This document shows positions 26,508 through 34,177 of a stretch of DNA of 46,874 nucleotides, piece by piece. The notes beneath the pieces were generated by a model, which saw only the letters and a list, made by a program, of their open reading frames with translations, had not been told where the DNA came from and ran no database searches. This DNA is from Defluviitalea raffinosedens. Its GTDB lineage: Bacteria; Bacillota; Clostridia; Lachnospirales; Defluviitaleaceae. The stretch is taken from positions 1-46,874 of the forward strand of contig NZ_JAFBEP010000025.1 in the NCBI RefSeq assembly GCF_016908775.1. Reading direction: 5' to 3'. The translations under genes and the position numbers were made by a program. Position 1 is the first letter of the stretch, and each line of letters begins with the position of its first letter.

Positions 26508-27068
26508 ATGTTAAAAAGGATTCAAATTGTGTTTATTATTGTTTTACTGTCCGTTGTGTCATTAAAACCCTCTTTTGCTGCTACAGATGCGCAAATACAG
26601 GCTGGAAATAAACTCAGGACACTGAAGATTTTAGCTGGATATGAAGATGGCTCTCTTCGACTGGATAATAATATAACAAGAGCTGAAATAGCAACGATTT
26701 TAGTGCGAGTTTTAGGATATGAAAATACTATTATTATTGGTATGGAGGATCAAAAGTTTAAAGATGTGAAAGACAGTCATTGGGCTTCAGCTCATATAAA
26801 AAAATCAGCTAAATTGGGACTGATTGCAGGTTATCCTGATGGAAGTTTCAAACCTAATCAGGATATAACATATGCAGAAGCTACGGCAATGATGGTAAGA
26901 CTTGCGAAACAAGACAAAAATCTTGAAGGAACTTGGCCATATAATTATATTAATAAAGGAAGAGAGATAGGTATTGTTCAAGAGGAAAATATCAATTACA
27001 ATCAAAAAGTTACAAGAGGTGTGGTGGCGGAATTGCTGTGGAATACGTTACTTGTCAAACTAAAGTAA
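26508..27068 (+). CDS. Secreted SLH-domain protein
   Basis: The protein has 186 residues. A signal peptide (basic start, hydrophobic core, probable cleavage after SFA near residue 24) is followed almost entirely by S-layer homology repeats. The first has ITRAEIATILVRVLGY; the second has FKDVKDSHWASAHIKKSAKL and AGYPDGSFKPNQDITYAEA; the third is a shorter repeat with KVTRGVVAELLW. SLH domains bind pyruvylated wall polymers, so it should sit on the cell surface. No other domain is attached, so it may be a minimal wall-binding protein. ATG 26508 is preceded by GGGGGG; the in-frame codon at 26490 is not supported. Confidence 0.88.
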   Translation: MLKRIQIVFIIVLLSVVSLKPSFAATDAQIQAGNKLRTLKILAGYEDGSLRLDNNITRAEIATILVRVLGYENTIIIGMEDQKFKDVKDSHWASAHIKKSAKLGLIAGYPDGSFKPNQDITYAEATAMMVRLAKQDKNLEGTWPYNYINKGREIGIVQEENINYNQKVTRGVVAELLWNTLLVKLK

Positions 27069-27200
27069 AAATGATGGATTATAAAGGAATTCGATAAATA
27101 TTTAAATTTTTGTATAATTAAATTTTATTAAAGTCTTAAAATATATCTAATAATTTTTACCAGTAGAAATATAATGATAATAGAAAAAACTTTTGAATTG

Positions 27201-27348
27201 TTGTAAAACATAATAAAATGATATATAATAAAAGTGCTTCATTCATGGATGAAGCCAGTGTAATGCACGGTTACGAAATTTATGTTCTTAAGGTTTTGAT
27301 AGTATTTTTTTTAGACAATGAAGTCCTAGTTCGTAGGACTTATTTTTT
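27201..27348 (+). ncRNA. Candidate structured RNA or riboswitch-like leader, class not identified
   Basis: A good promoter (TTGTAA 27201-27206, 17-base spacer, TATAAT 27224-27229) is followed by hairpin GCTTCAT/ATGAAGC (27236-27255). A ~60-base linker leads to an intrinsic terminator, AAGTCCTA/TAGGACTT (27321-27341), with a T-run to 27348. CTTCATT (27238-27244) is also complementary to AATGAAG (27317-27323), which overlaps the terminator's 5' arm, so an alternative antiterminator fold is possible. It matches no riboswitch class I can recall. It could be a free small RNA or a leader for the DUF2225 gene about 425 bases downstream. Confidence 0.5.
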
Positions 27349-27761
27349 ATATATCAAGTCATTCAAGAACTACAACTAAAGTCATAGACCAGAAAATATA
27401 TTCCATTTATGGAAAATTACTTATGAAAAGGTTAAAAAGTTAAGAAAAGAGGTGTAAAGGAATGAATACATAATAAGTATTTGGGTGGAAACAAGAAGTG
27501 GATTTTTCCATATAATAAACAGAATGAAATTTATGATTGAGATTCAATTGAATTAAATTAAATGTTTTTAAAGTATGAATCTGATCAATGCTATAAAGAG
27601 TTTTTGAGGGATTAGAAATTCTAAGATGAACTTTAAATCGGTGTTGAAAGTACGGCTGAAAAAGTGGTAAGATTAATTTTAGCAAGGAGAAAAGAAATTT
27701 ATTTTGAAAAATGTTGAAATATATATAGATATTTGGGAGAATAAAGTTTTTATATCGGAGA
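27349..27761. other. AT-rich gap of about 410 bases without a supported gene
   Basis: I see a ribosome-binding-like AAGAGGTG followed by a four-codon frame (ATG at 27462, stop at once after AAT ACA), and no frame of convincing coding character. A minus-strand 110-codon frame here is rich in Phe, Ile and Leu with no start signal and is probably chance. The stretch may be the leader of the downstream gene or decayed sequence. Confidence 0.5.
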
Positions 27762-27773
27762 GTGAGGATCAAA

Positions 27774-28460
27774 ATGTGTGTTGATAATTTTCTTTATGAG
27801 AAAAGTGTGGAATGTCCTGTATGTGGCAATACTTTTACAGTGACTGCTGTAAAGAAAAAGGCATATATGGTGGAAAGCAGGGATACTGATTTTTGTGTGC
27901 ACTACAAAGCGTTGAATCCTATGCTTTACGATGTTTGGATTTGTCAATTATGTGGATATGCAGCATTACAAAGTTCATTCCCTAATATTACCCCCAAAAG
28001 AGCAAAATTAATTCAGGAATATATTACCCCCAAGTGGGTTGCTCGGGAAACGGAAAAGATTATAACTTATGAAAAAGCTGTTAATAGATTTAAGCTGGCA
28101 TTAATAAGTGCTCAGATCAGCAAGGCAAAAGCAAGTGAAGTAGCTGCAATATGTTTGAGAATTGCATGGTTGTATCGTTTTATGAATGACGAAGAAAAAG
28201 AAAGGACTTTTCTTTCAAATGCGCTTGAAAAATATTTAGAAGCTTATGCCAATGAAAGATTTCCTTTAGAAAATATGGATGAAGCTACAGTAATATATTT
28301 AATTGGAGAATTGCATAGAAGACTTGGTAATAATGAAGAAGCTGTGGTTTGGTTTTCTAAAGTAATAAACTCCAGAACAGGAACAGAAAGAATTCAGAAA
28401 CTTGCGAGAGATCAATGGCATTTGGTAAAAGATGAACTTAAGAAAAATTCTGTATCATAA
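27774..28460 (+). CDS. DUF2225 family protein with zinc-ribbon-like cysteines
   Basis: The protein has 228 residues. Two CxxC pairs near the N terminus (VECPVCGNTF and WICQLCGYAA) form a probable zinc site. They are followed by an all-helical region resembling TPR-like repeats (AICLRIAWLYRF, YLIGELHRRLGNNEEAVVWF). This is the arrangement of DUF2225 proteins, common in clostridia and of unknown function. The ATG at 27774 is preceded by GTGAGG at spacing 6. An in-frame GTG at 27762 coincides with that site and is not preferred. The gene stands alone, with long AT-rich stretches on both sides. Confidence 0.85.
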   Translation: MCVDNFLYEKSVECPVCGNTFTVTAVKKKAYMVESRDTDFCVHYKALNPMLYDVWICQLCGYAALQSSFPNITPKRAKLIQEYITPKWVARETEKIITYEKAVNRFKLALISAQISKAKASEVAAICLRIAWLYRFMNDEEKERTFLSNALEKYLEAYANERFPLENMDEATVIYLIGELHRRLGNNEEAVVWFSKVINSRTGTERIQKLARDQWHLVKDELKKNSVS

Positions 28461-28488
28461 GAAGCCTTTATTTTGAGAGGAGTTTGAA

Positions 28489-28663
28489 ATATTTCTTGTT
28501 TTTAGTGGACCTATATCAAAGACTGCAAAAGATGACGGATATTTGACTGCTCGGGTTTTTTTATAATGATATTGCATCCAGTGGAGGAGAACTTATAGGA
28601 ATTTTGCTAGTTATATGCTATAGGTTATTTTTCAGTGGATGCATGTTCATAGTTGCTTTTTAG
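28489..28663 (+). pseudogene. Possible decayed small ORF (low confidence)
   Basis: GAGAGGAG stands at good spacing before ATATTT, where ATG would be expected. The frame reads plausibly (SGPISKTAKDDGYLTARVF) into a run of seven T. Removing one T continues it as YNDIASSGGELIG and a hydrophobic segment to the stop at 28661. So an ATG-to-ATA change plus a one-base insertion would explain it. I do not recognise the product. It could equally be chance. The rest of the 28461-28821 gap holds nothing else I can support. Confidence 0.22.
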
Positions 28664-28821
28664 CGTCAAAACTGGTTGGCATGTTAGAAAGCAGCAATCC
28701 AGATGCAAAGATTAAAAGGTCAAATCCATAGATATAATAATTAATACCTCTGAAGTGATTGGATATAGATGAATTTTAAGAAAAATTATGAAAAAATAAA
28801 GGCAGAAGAGGTGGACAAGCA

Positions 28822-29304
28822 ATGAGAGAAGAAATTCTGGAAATCCTGGAGAAGAATAGTAGGATACAAATAAAAGATATTGCGGTTATGTTGAACACAA
28901 CAGAAGAAGAAGTTGAAAAAGAGATTAAGCAAATGGAAAAAGAGCAGATTATCTGCGGTTATAATACTTTGATTAATTGGGATAAAACTAAAAAAGATTT
29001 AGTGACTGCGTTAATTGAAGTAAAGGTAACTCCACAAAGAGGAGAAGGTTTTGATAAAATTGCGGAGAGAATTTATAGATTTAATGAAGTAAAAGCTGTG
29101 TATTTAATGTCTGGAGGATTTGACTTAACTGTAATTATTGAAGGAAGAACAATGAAGGAAGTTGCTTTATTTGTTGCGCAAAAATTAGCCCCATTGGAAT
29201 CAGTATTAAGTACGGCAACTCATTTTGTTCTTAAAAAATATAAAGACCATGGTATTCCTTTTGAAGCGCCCCGTAAGGACGAGAGGATGGTTGTATCTCC
29301 ATGA
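28822..29304 (+). CDS. Lrp/AsnC family transcriptional regulator
   Basis: The protein has 160 residues. The N-terminal winged helix-turn-helix (ILEILEKNSRIQIKDIAVML) is followed by an AsnC/RAM effector domain (VTALIEVKVTPQRGEGFDKIAERI, VYLMSGGFDLTVIIEG). Such proteins form octamers and sense amino acids. The ATG has AAGAGGTGG upstream. It overlaps the aminotransferase gene by ATGA, so the two are translationally coupled. It therefore probably controls its own operon in response to an amino acid handled by the aminotransferase; which one is not visible. Confidence 0.93.
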   Translation: MREEILEILEKNSRIQIKDIAVMLNTTEEEVEKEIKQMEKEQIICGYNTLINWDKTKKDLVTALIEVKVTPQRGEGFDKIAERIYRFNEVKAVYLMSGGFDLTVIIEGRTMKEVALFVAQKLAPLESVLSTATHFVLKKYKDHGIPFEAPRKDERMVVSP

Positions 29305-30464
29305 AGCCAGAAATGATTGCATCGACTGTTAGAGATATTCCGCCATCAGGCATAAGAAAATTTTTCGATATTGCAAACGAAATGGAAGATGCAATATCTT
29401 TGGGTGTTGGAGAACCGGATTTTGATACTCCTTGGCATATAAGAGAAGAGGGAATATACAATTTAGAAAAAGGTAAAACAGTATATACTTCCAATTCCGG
29501 ATTAATGGAACTAAGGGAGGAAATCAGTAAATATTTATCAAGACGTTTTAGCATTGAATATAATCCTAAAACGCAGATCCTTGTTACTGTTGGAGCGAGT
29601 GAAGGAATTGATTTGGCCCTCAGAGCACTTTTAAATCCGGGAGATGAAGTATTAATACCTGAACCTTCATATGTTTCATATAAACCTTGCACCATTATGG
29701 CAGGAGGGGTTCCTGTTACAATTACTACAAAGGCAGAGGACGAGTTTCGCTTGACACCTGAGCAACTTAAAGCTCATATTACTGATCGAACTAAGGTGTT
29801 GATTCTTCCTTATCCTAACAATCCAACCGGTGGAATTATGGAAAAAGAGGATCTTGAAAAAATAGCTGATATTTTGAGGGATAGAGACATTGTGGTAATT
29901 TCTGATGAGATTTATGCTGAATTGACATATGATAAGGAGCATGTTTCTATTGCTTCTATACCTGGCATGTATGAAAATACTTTAGTGATCAATGGTTTTT
30001 CCAAGGCTTATGCCATGACTGGATGGAGACTGGGCTATGCAGCAGGGCCTGAAGAATTGATTGCCATGATGACAAAAATTCATCAGTATGCCATTATGTG
30101 CGCTCCCACAACCAGTCAGTATGCAGCAGTAGAAGCACTGAGGAATGGAGATTCGGATGTTGCTGAAATGAGAAACTCTTTTAATCGAAGAAGAAGGATT
30201 ATGGTTGATGGGTTTAGAAAGATGGGAATGGATTGCTTTGAACCGTTAGGAGCTTTTTATGTTTTTCCTTCCATTGCAAAAACAGGAATGACCTCTGAGG
30301 AATTCTGCAAAAGACTTTTATATGAGCAAAAAGTAGCTGTAGTGCCTGGAACTGCTTTTGGAGAAAGTGGAGAAGGATTTATAAGATGTTCATATGCCTA
30401 CTCGATTGATAATATCAAAGAAGCTTTAAGGAGAATAGAAAAGTTTATGGAACAATATAAATAA
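29301..30464 (+). CDS. PLP-dependent class I/II aminotransferase
   Basis: The protein has 387 residues, of fold type I. The Schiff-base Lys235 lies in NGFSKAYAMTGWRLGY. Other cofactor residues are intact: YPNNPTGG (Asn174), SDEIYAEL (Asp202, Tyr205) and the C-terminal carboxylate-binding Arg in GFIRCSYA. It resembles the PatA/aromatic aminotransferase group (N-terminal VGEPDFDTP). Substrate prediction beyond amino acid plus 2-oxo acid is unsafe. It is coupled to the preceding Lrp-type regulator. The gene ends inside a 50-bp perfect palindrome shared with convergent perR. Confidence 0.92.
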   Translation: MKPEMIASTVRDIPPSGIRKFFDIANEMEDAISLGVGEPDFDTPWHIREEGIYNLEKGKTVYTSNSGLMELREEISKYLSRRFSIEYNPKTQILVTVGASEGIDLALRALLNPGDEVLIPEPSYVSYKPCTIMAGGVPVTITTKAEDEFRLTPEQLKAHITDRTKVLILPYPNNPTGGIMEKEDLEKIADILRDRDIVVISDEIYAELTYDKEHVSIASIPGMYENTLVINGFSKAYAMTGWRLGYAAGPEELIAMMTKIHQYAIMCAPTTSQYAAVEALRNGDSDVAEMRNSFNRRRRIMVDGFRKMGMDCFEPLGAFYVFPSIAKTGMTSEEFCKRLLYEQKVAVVPGTAFGESGEGFIRCSYAYSIDNIKEALRRIEKFMEQYK

Positions 30465-30506
30465 CCACAAAAGAACAGCCTAGGCTGTTCTTTTGTGGTT
30501 ATTTAT
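30457..30506. terminator. Bidirectional terminator, 50-bp perfect palindrome
   Basis: It is a perfect palindrome centred on CCT|AGG between 30481 and 30482. The aminotransferase stop (30462-30464) and the perR stop (30499-30501) occupy exact mirror positions. It provides a T-run for both directions. Confidence 0.93.
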
Positions 30507-30912
30507 TCTGGCATTTTGGACAAATACCATAGAAATAGAGTCTCTCATCTACTAACTTGAAATTTGTTTCTTTTTCGATGTTAGAACGAATATGGTCTAA
30601 ATCAATCGAACCCATATCAAATACTTCACGACAAGAAACACAAATCAGATGAGGATGAGAATTGGTATTTGCATCGTATCTAAAACAATCTTCTCCTACG
30701 TTTAACTCCTGAATAAGATTAACTTTTTTTAAAGCATCAAGAGTTTTATACACCGTTGCTAAACTCATCGTTGGATGTGTGGCTTCCAAAGATTTATAGA
30801 TGGTTTCAGCACTGGGATGTTCTTCTGTTTTAGAAAGCATTTGAAAAATAGCCAGCCTTTGAGGAGTTACCTTCAGGTTTTTTTCCTTTAGACGTTGTGC
30901 AAGCTCTTTCAT
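30499..30912 (-). CDS. perR: PerR-type peroxide-sensing Fur family repressor
   Basis: The protein has 137 residues. A winged-helix domain (PQRLAIFQML, MSLATVYKTLDAL) is followed by a dimerisation domain with two structural CxxC motifs (CVSC, CPKC) for zinc. The regulatory metal ligands match Bacillus PerR: His in EEHPSAETIY, Asp in FRYD, His-x-His in SHPH, and an Asp (FDMGS) where Fur has Glu. That Asp favours PerR over Fur; it is inference, and the target genes are not visible here. I start at 30912, with AGGTGG 8 bases upstream. A longer frame to 30987 adds 25 residues without support. Confidence 0.85.
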   Translation of the reverse strand: MKELAQRLKEKNLKVTPQRLAIFQMLSKTEEHPSAETIYKSLEATHPTMSLATVYKTLDALKKVNLIQELNVGEDCFRYDANTNSHPHLICVSCREVFDMGSIDLDHIRSNIEKETNFKLVDERLYFYGICPKCQNK

Positions 30913-30951
30913 CGGAATAACCACCTTATTAATAATGATTTTTACATAGTA

Positions 30952-30980
30952 ATAATATAAAATTTTTGACATTTCGTCAA
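30952..30980 (-). promoter_or_regulatory. perR promoter with palindrome at the -35 region
   Basis: On the minus strand, TTGACG (30975-30980) is followed after 17 bases by TATTAT (30952-30957). The -35 overlaps the inverted repeat TTGAC-N5-GTCAA (30966-30980). AT-rich sequence around the -10 could hold a Per box, but no match is clean. Confidence 0.6.
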
Positions 30981-31045
30981 GCAACAAATCAGAACGATCC
31001 TTATAAATTTTAGGGTAGAAATAATTTCAGGCTTATCAAATTCTA

Positions 31046-31074
31046 TTGTAATTGATAATCTAATATGTTAAAAT
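31046..31074 (+). promoter_or_regulatory. Promoter of the cheX gene
   Basis: TTGTAA (31046-31051), a 17-base spacer and TAAAAT (31069-31074) give a leader of about 60 bases before the ATG. Confidence 0.55.
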
Positions 31075-31139
31075 AAACGAGTATTTACTTAGTTGTTGAA
31101 TTAGTAAATTAATTTTAATAATCAAAGGTGGGATCTTTA

Positions 31140-31616
31140 ATGTCTATAAATGTTGACCTTATTAATCCATTCATTCAAGGAACACAATCAATATTAAGAG
31201 ATGTATGTCAAGAAGAGTCGAAACTTGGAAAAATATATCTCAAGAAATCTCCTTACGCTAGTAATACGATTGCTATTATTATTGGTGTTACCGGAGACAT
31301 TAAAGGTCAGATTATATTTAGTATGGGAATAGATGTAGCTTGCTCGATTGCGTCTAAAATGATGATGGGAATGCCAGTTCCAGAATTAGATGAAATGGCA
31401 AAGAGTGCTATTGCCGAATTAACCAATATGATTTTAGGAAATACAGCAACAATATTCTATAACAATGGAGTTTCTGTTGATATTACACCTCCGTCATTGC
31501 TGATGGGAGATAATATGCAAATTTCCACAACTAAAATGCAGACGATTTGCATTCCATTACAACTCAGCCAAGGTGCTACATTTGAAATTGATGTAGCAAT
31601 ACAAGATGCTAAGTAG
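31140..31616 (+). CDS. cheX: CheX-type chemotaxis phosphatase
   Basis: The protein has 158 residues. The CheC/CheX/FliY phosphatase signature is present once as IAELTNMILGNT, with Glu93, Asn96 and Gly100, as in CheX, which dephosphorylates CheY-P. Surrounding sequence (GVTGDIKGQIIFSM, with C-terminal VDITPPSLLMG) agrees. No other chemotaxis genes are near, and it is followed 16 bases later by trmL. It could therefore also serve another response regulator. ATG 31140 is preceded by AAAGGTGGG. An in-frame GTG at 31128 lies inside that site. Confidence 0.85.
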   Translation: MSINVDLINPFIQGTQSILRDVCQEESKLGKIYLKKSPYASNTIAIIIGVTGDIKGQIIFSMGIDVACSIASKMMMGMPVPELDEMAKSAIAELTNMILGNTATIFYNNGVSVDITPPSLLMGDNMQISTTKMQTICIPLQLSQGATFEIDVAIQDAK

Positions 31617-31632
31617 AAAATGAGTGAGTGCT

Positions 31633-32124
31633 ATGAATATTGTTTTATTAGAGCCTGAAATCCCACAAAACACAGGAAATATCGCGAGAACTTGTGCTGC
31701 TATCGGAGCAGATTTACATTTAATTAAACCATTGGGATTTTCTGTTGAAGACAAATATTTAAAACGAGCTGGATTAGATTATTGGCATCTGGTAAATATT
31801 CATTATCATGAGAATTTTGAGGATTTTAAATCTAAATATCCTGATGCATTACTTTTTATGGCGACTACAAAAGCAAAGCATGTATATACTGAAGTATCCT
31901 ATACTAAAGATTGCTTTATTGTCTTTGGTAAAGAAACAGCGGGAATTCCGGAGAGCATTTTAAAAGATTATCCTGATACGTGTATACGAATACCTATGAG
32001 AAATGAAGCGCGTTCTCTGAATTTGTCCAATTCTGTTGCAATTGTGGCCTATGAAGCTATGAGACAATTGAATTTTGATGGATTAATGTGTGAAGGTAAA
32101 TTAAGAGAGTATAATTGGGATTAG
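31633..32124 (+). CDS. trmL: tRNA (cytidine/uridine-34 2'-O)-methyltransferase TrmL
   Basis: The protein has 163 residues, the full family length. This is a SPOUT-class methyltransferase that methylates the wobble ribose of leucine tRNAs. The N terminus (NIVLLEPEIPQNTGNIART), the middle motif FGKETAGIP and the knot-forming C-terminal motif (IPMRNEARSLNLSNSVAIV) are all diagnostic. The ATG at 31633 is used; the in-frame GTG at 31624 is also possible, and the ribosome binding site is weak. It follows cheX closely and ends with a terminator. A tRNA-Leu(TAA) gene, a known TrmL substrate type, also lies in this window. Confidence 0.92.
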   Translation: MNIVLLEPEIPQNTGNIARTCAAIGADLHLIKPLGFSVEDKYLKRAGLDYWHLVNIHYHENFEDFKSKYPDALLFMATTKAKHVYTEVSYTKDCFIVFGKETAGIPESILKDYPDTCIRIPMRNEARSLNLSNSVAIVAYEAMRQLNFDGLMCEGKLREYNWD

Positions 32125-32126
32125 AG

Positions 32127-32158
32127 CCCGACTGATGTACAGCCGGGTTTTAATTTTT
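32127..32158 (+). terminator. Intrinsic terminator after trmL
   Basis: CCCGACTG / CAGCCGGG is followed by a T-rich tract with six T. Confidence 0.8.
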
Positions 32159-32244
32159 TATTAAATTGCAAAAACTGTTTGAATGAAACCCTCTAAAATA
32201 GCATACCCTAAAAATAAATAAGGTATAAAGAAAGAGGGTTGCTT

Positions 32245-32445
32245 ATGTTCTGGACTGGAATCATAATTGGAATTTTTATAGGTGCTACCTTGGGGATATT
32301 GGTAATGTCCATGGCAATTTCAGCAGCAAGAAATAGTTCTGAAGAACACAGAAGATCGATCTATGGAATGGAAACTTCAGAAGAACTTGCACCAAATGTT
32401 CATTATAAAAAAGATAAAAAAGAAGAAAAAGATAAAAAAAGCTAA
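32245..32445 (+). CDS. Small single-span membrane protein
   Basis: The protein has 66 residues. One N-terminal membrane helix (about residues 2-25, with a GxxxG pattern) is followed by a highly charged cytoplasmic tail ending in Lys/Glu/Asp repeats. It resembles the DUF3789-type small proteins, without certainty. ATG 32245 follows GAGGG at spacing of about 7; the TTG at 32239 is less likely. It is flanked by terminators, so it is an independent transcript. Confidence 0.65.
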   Translation: MFWTGIIIGIFIGATLGILVMSMAISAARNSSEEHRRSIYGMETSEELAPNVHYKKDKKEEKDKKS

Positions 32446-32460
32446 AAAAAACTAAGAAAG

Positions 32461-32490
32461 AGTTTATGGTTCAACCATGAACTTTTTTAT
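32461..32490 (+). terminator. Intrinsic terminator after the small membrane protein gene
   Basis: AGTTTATGGT pairs with ACCATGAACT (one G-U) and is followed by six T. Confidence 0.8.
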
Positions 32491-32638
32491 TTTGAAATAA
32501 TGAAGTAAAAAATTCGTCTACTTCTAAAGAGCTGAACTTTTGTTTTACAAGTACGGCATAGAGGCTTTATTGATAAAAAATAAAAAATATGGTAGCATTA
32601 AGGTAGTTTTGTAGTTTTGGGGCATAAGGGGAAAATTT

Positions 32639-33157
32639 ATGTTAGATAACGTTATTTATTCAAACAGATTGCTGATCAAAGATATAGAAAAAAAAGATCT
32701 GCCTTTTATCAAACATATGTATCAGGATATGGACTTTTACTTATATGCTATTGGACATAATACTAATCTATGCGAAAAGTATCTTAAGCAGTTTGAAAAA
32801 GACGATGAGCGACAGAATTTTTTTTGTGTTGCAAAACTTATTTCAGATCATCGCCCAGTAGGATGTATTGAAGGAACTATTCATTATGGCAGAAAAAAAG
32901 TTTTATGGATTAGTTCTGTCATGATTCATAAAGAATTTTGCAGAAAAAGATACGGTACTGAATTGGTGACGGAAATCATGAATTTTTTTAAATCACAATG
33001 TGAGATAGAATGTGTTTGTGTCAGTATTGCCGAAAAAAACGATATTGGAGTAAGATTTTGGTCAAAACTTGGTTTTTCACCCATTAAAACGATTTCTAGA
33101 TATGATGCCCAGCAGATTATGTTCGGAAATATACTAATTTATTGTAAAAATGCTTAA
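32639..33157 (+). CDS. GNAT family N-acetyltransferase
   Basis: The protein has 172 residues. The acetyl-CoA pyrophosphate-binding loop is visible as KEFCRKRYGTELV. Upstream strands (VLWISSVMIH) and the downstream VSIAEKNDIGVRFWSKLGF motif are typical of the RimJ/RimL-like branch that acetylates protein N termini or small amines. The substrate is unknown. The ATG has GGGGAAAATTT upstream. It is monocistronic as far as can be seen; about 150 AT-rich bases precede it. Confidence 0.85.
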   Translation: MLDNVIYSNRLLIKDIEKKDLPFIKHMYQDMDFYLYAIGHNTNLCEKYLKQFEKDDERQNFFCVAKLISDHRPVGCIEGTIHYGRKKVLWISSVMIHKEFCRKRYGTELVTEIMNFFKSQCEIECVCVSIAEKNDIGVRFWSKLGFSPIKTISRYDAQQIMFGNILIYCKNA

Positions 33158-33192
33158 TAAAATTTAAAATTCCACAACATTTTTAAAAGTAA

Positions 33193-33243
33193 TTGACAAA
33201 GTGCTTTTATATTTATATAATAATATTGTAACAATTACGTAAC
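33193..33243 (+). promoter_or_regulatory. Consensus promoter with WalR-like box for the NlpC/P60 gene
   Basis: A perfect TTGACA (33193-33198), 17-base spacer and TATAAT (33216-33221) are present. Directly downstream, TGTAAC (33227-33232), five bases, then CGTAAC (33238-33243) matches the WalR direct-repeat pattern TGTWAH-N5-TGTWAH with one mismatch. Its position at the transcription start would favour repression by a bound regulator. Confidence 0.65.
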
Positions 33244-33266
33244 AAAATCGATATGGGGGACATAAT

Positions 33267-34148
33267 ATGATAAAATGGGGCAGACTGACATCAATAACTT
33301 TTGTTTTGGGATTGTTTTCGATTTTGAATGTTTCAAATACATATGCAAAAACAACAGCAGTGAGTTTAGAAAATAATGTCGATGTGTGGGGGAAAGCAAG
33401 CCAGACAGAAGAAGCGATTTCAACTTTAGATAAGAATGAAGAAGTAGAAATCATAGGGACTGAAGGAGATTATTACGTAATTGCATTAAATAATGGCGAA
33501 GAAGGATATGTTGTAAGAGATTTATTAAAGATTGCATCGGTGGACGCAGTATCCACAGGAGATCATGTAAATATTAGACAAGCACCCAATACAAGATGTA
33601 ATGTTTTGGGACAAGTAAACAAAGGTGATGCTTTAATTGTAACAGGAAAATCCGGGGATTGGTATCAGATTAAGTATAATGGTAATGAAGCTTGGATTCA
33701 TGGAGATTACGTTAAGACTATGGAAGATGTTTTCGTTACAGAAAAAAAAGGACAAGCTTCTAATAGTAATAATTTAGGTGAAGAGATTGTTGAGTATGCT
33801 AAAAGATTTATTGGAACTCCATATAGATACGCTGGAACAGATTTAACCAGCGGCGTTGATTGTTCAGGTTTTACCCAAGCTGTAATGTCTCACTTTGGAA
33901 TTTATCTCAGCAGACCTTCAAGTGCACAGGCAAATGATGGAGTGACTATTTCTAAGCAAGAATTGCAAGCTGGTGATTTAGTATTTTTCGATACGTCAGG
34001 AAGTAATAACGGTAGAATATCTCATGTTGGAATATACGTTGGAAATAACAAGTTCATTCATGCCGACAGCAGCAGAGGAGTAATCATTAATAGTTTGAAT
34101 GAAGATTATTATATTCGTACATATGTAAAAGCAGTTAGAGTTTTATAA
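33267..34148 (+). CDS. Secreted NlpC/P60 peptidoglycan hydrolase with two SH3 domains
   Basis: The protein has 293 residues. A signal peptide (probable cleavage after TYA, residue 27) is followed by two bacterial SH3 domains (the second with HVNIRQAPNTRCNVLGQV) and a C-terminal NlpC/P60 domain. The catalytic Cys199 lies in DCSGFTQ, the His253 in RISHVGIYVG, and a second His in KFIHADSSRG. It cleaves D-Glu/diaminopimelate linkages in stem peptides outside the cell. GGGGGA precedes the ATG. The strong promoter and WalR-like box suggest wall-stress regulation. The gene ends at a terminator shared with the convergent transglycosylase. Confidence 0.93.
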   Translation: MIKWGRLTSITFVLGLFSILNVSNTYAKTTAVSLENNVDVWGKASQTEEAISTLDKNEEVEIIGTEGDYYVIALNNGEEGYVVRDLLKIASVDAVSTGDHVNIRQAPNTRCNVLGQVNKGDALIVTGKSGDWYQIKYNGNEAWIHGDYVKTMEDVFVTEKKGQASNSNNLGEEIVEYAKRFIGTPYRYAGTDLTSGVDCSGFTQAVMSHFGIYLSRPSSAQANDGVTISKQELQAGDLVFFDTSGSNNGRISHVGIYVGNNKFIHADSSRGVIINSLNEDYYIRTYVKAVRVL

Positions 34149-34177
34149 AAAAAGAGTGACTTTCGTCACTCTTTTTT
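34148..34177. terminator. Bidirectional terminator between NlpC/P60 and transglycosylase genes
   Basis: AAAAAAGAGTGAC / GTCACTCTTTTTT with loop TTTC forms a perfect 13-bp stem. The minus-strand gene's stop codon (34166-34168) lies inside the arm. Confidence 0.92.

Noticed and set aside
27440-27772. 110-codon minus-strand frame
   Set aside because: Its composition is that of translated AT-rich DNA (Phe, Leu, Ile, Tyr, His), with no ribosome binding site. It overlaps the start region of the DUF2225 gene on the other strand.
31041-31060. Fur/PerR box in the cheX promoter
   Set aside because: TTGTAATTGATAATC matches the Per box at only about half of the fixed positions, as expected by chance in AT-rich DNA.
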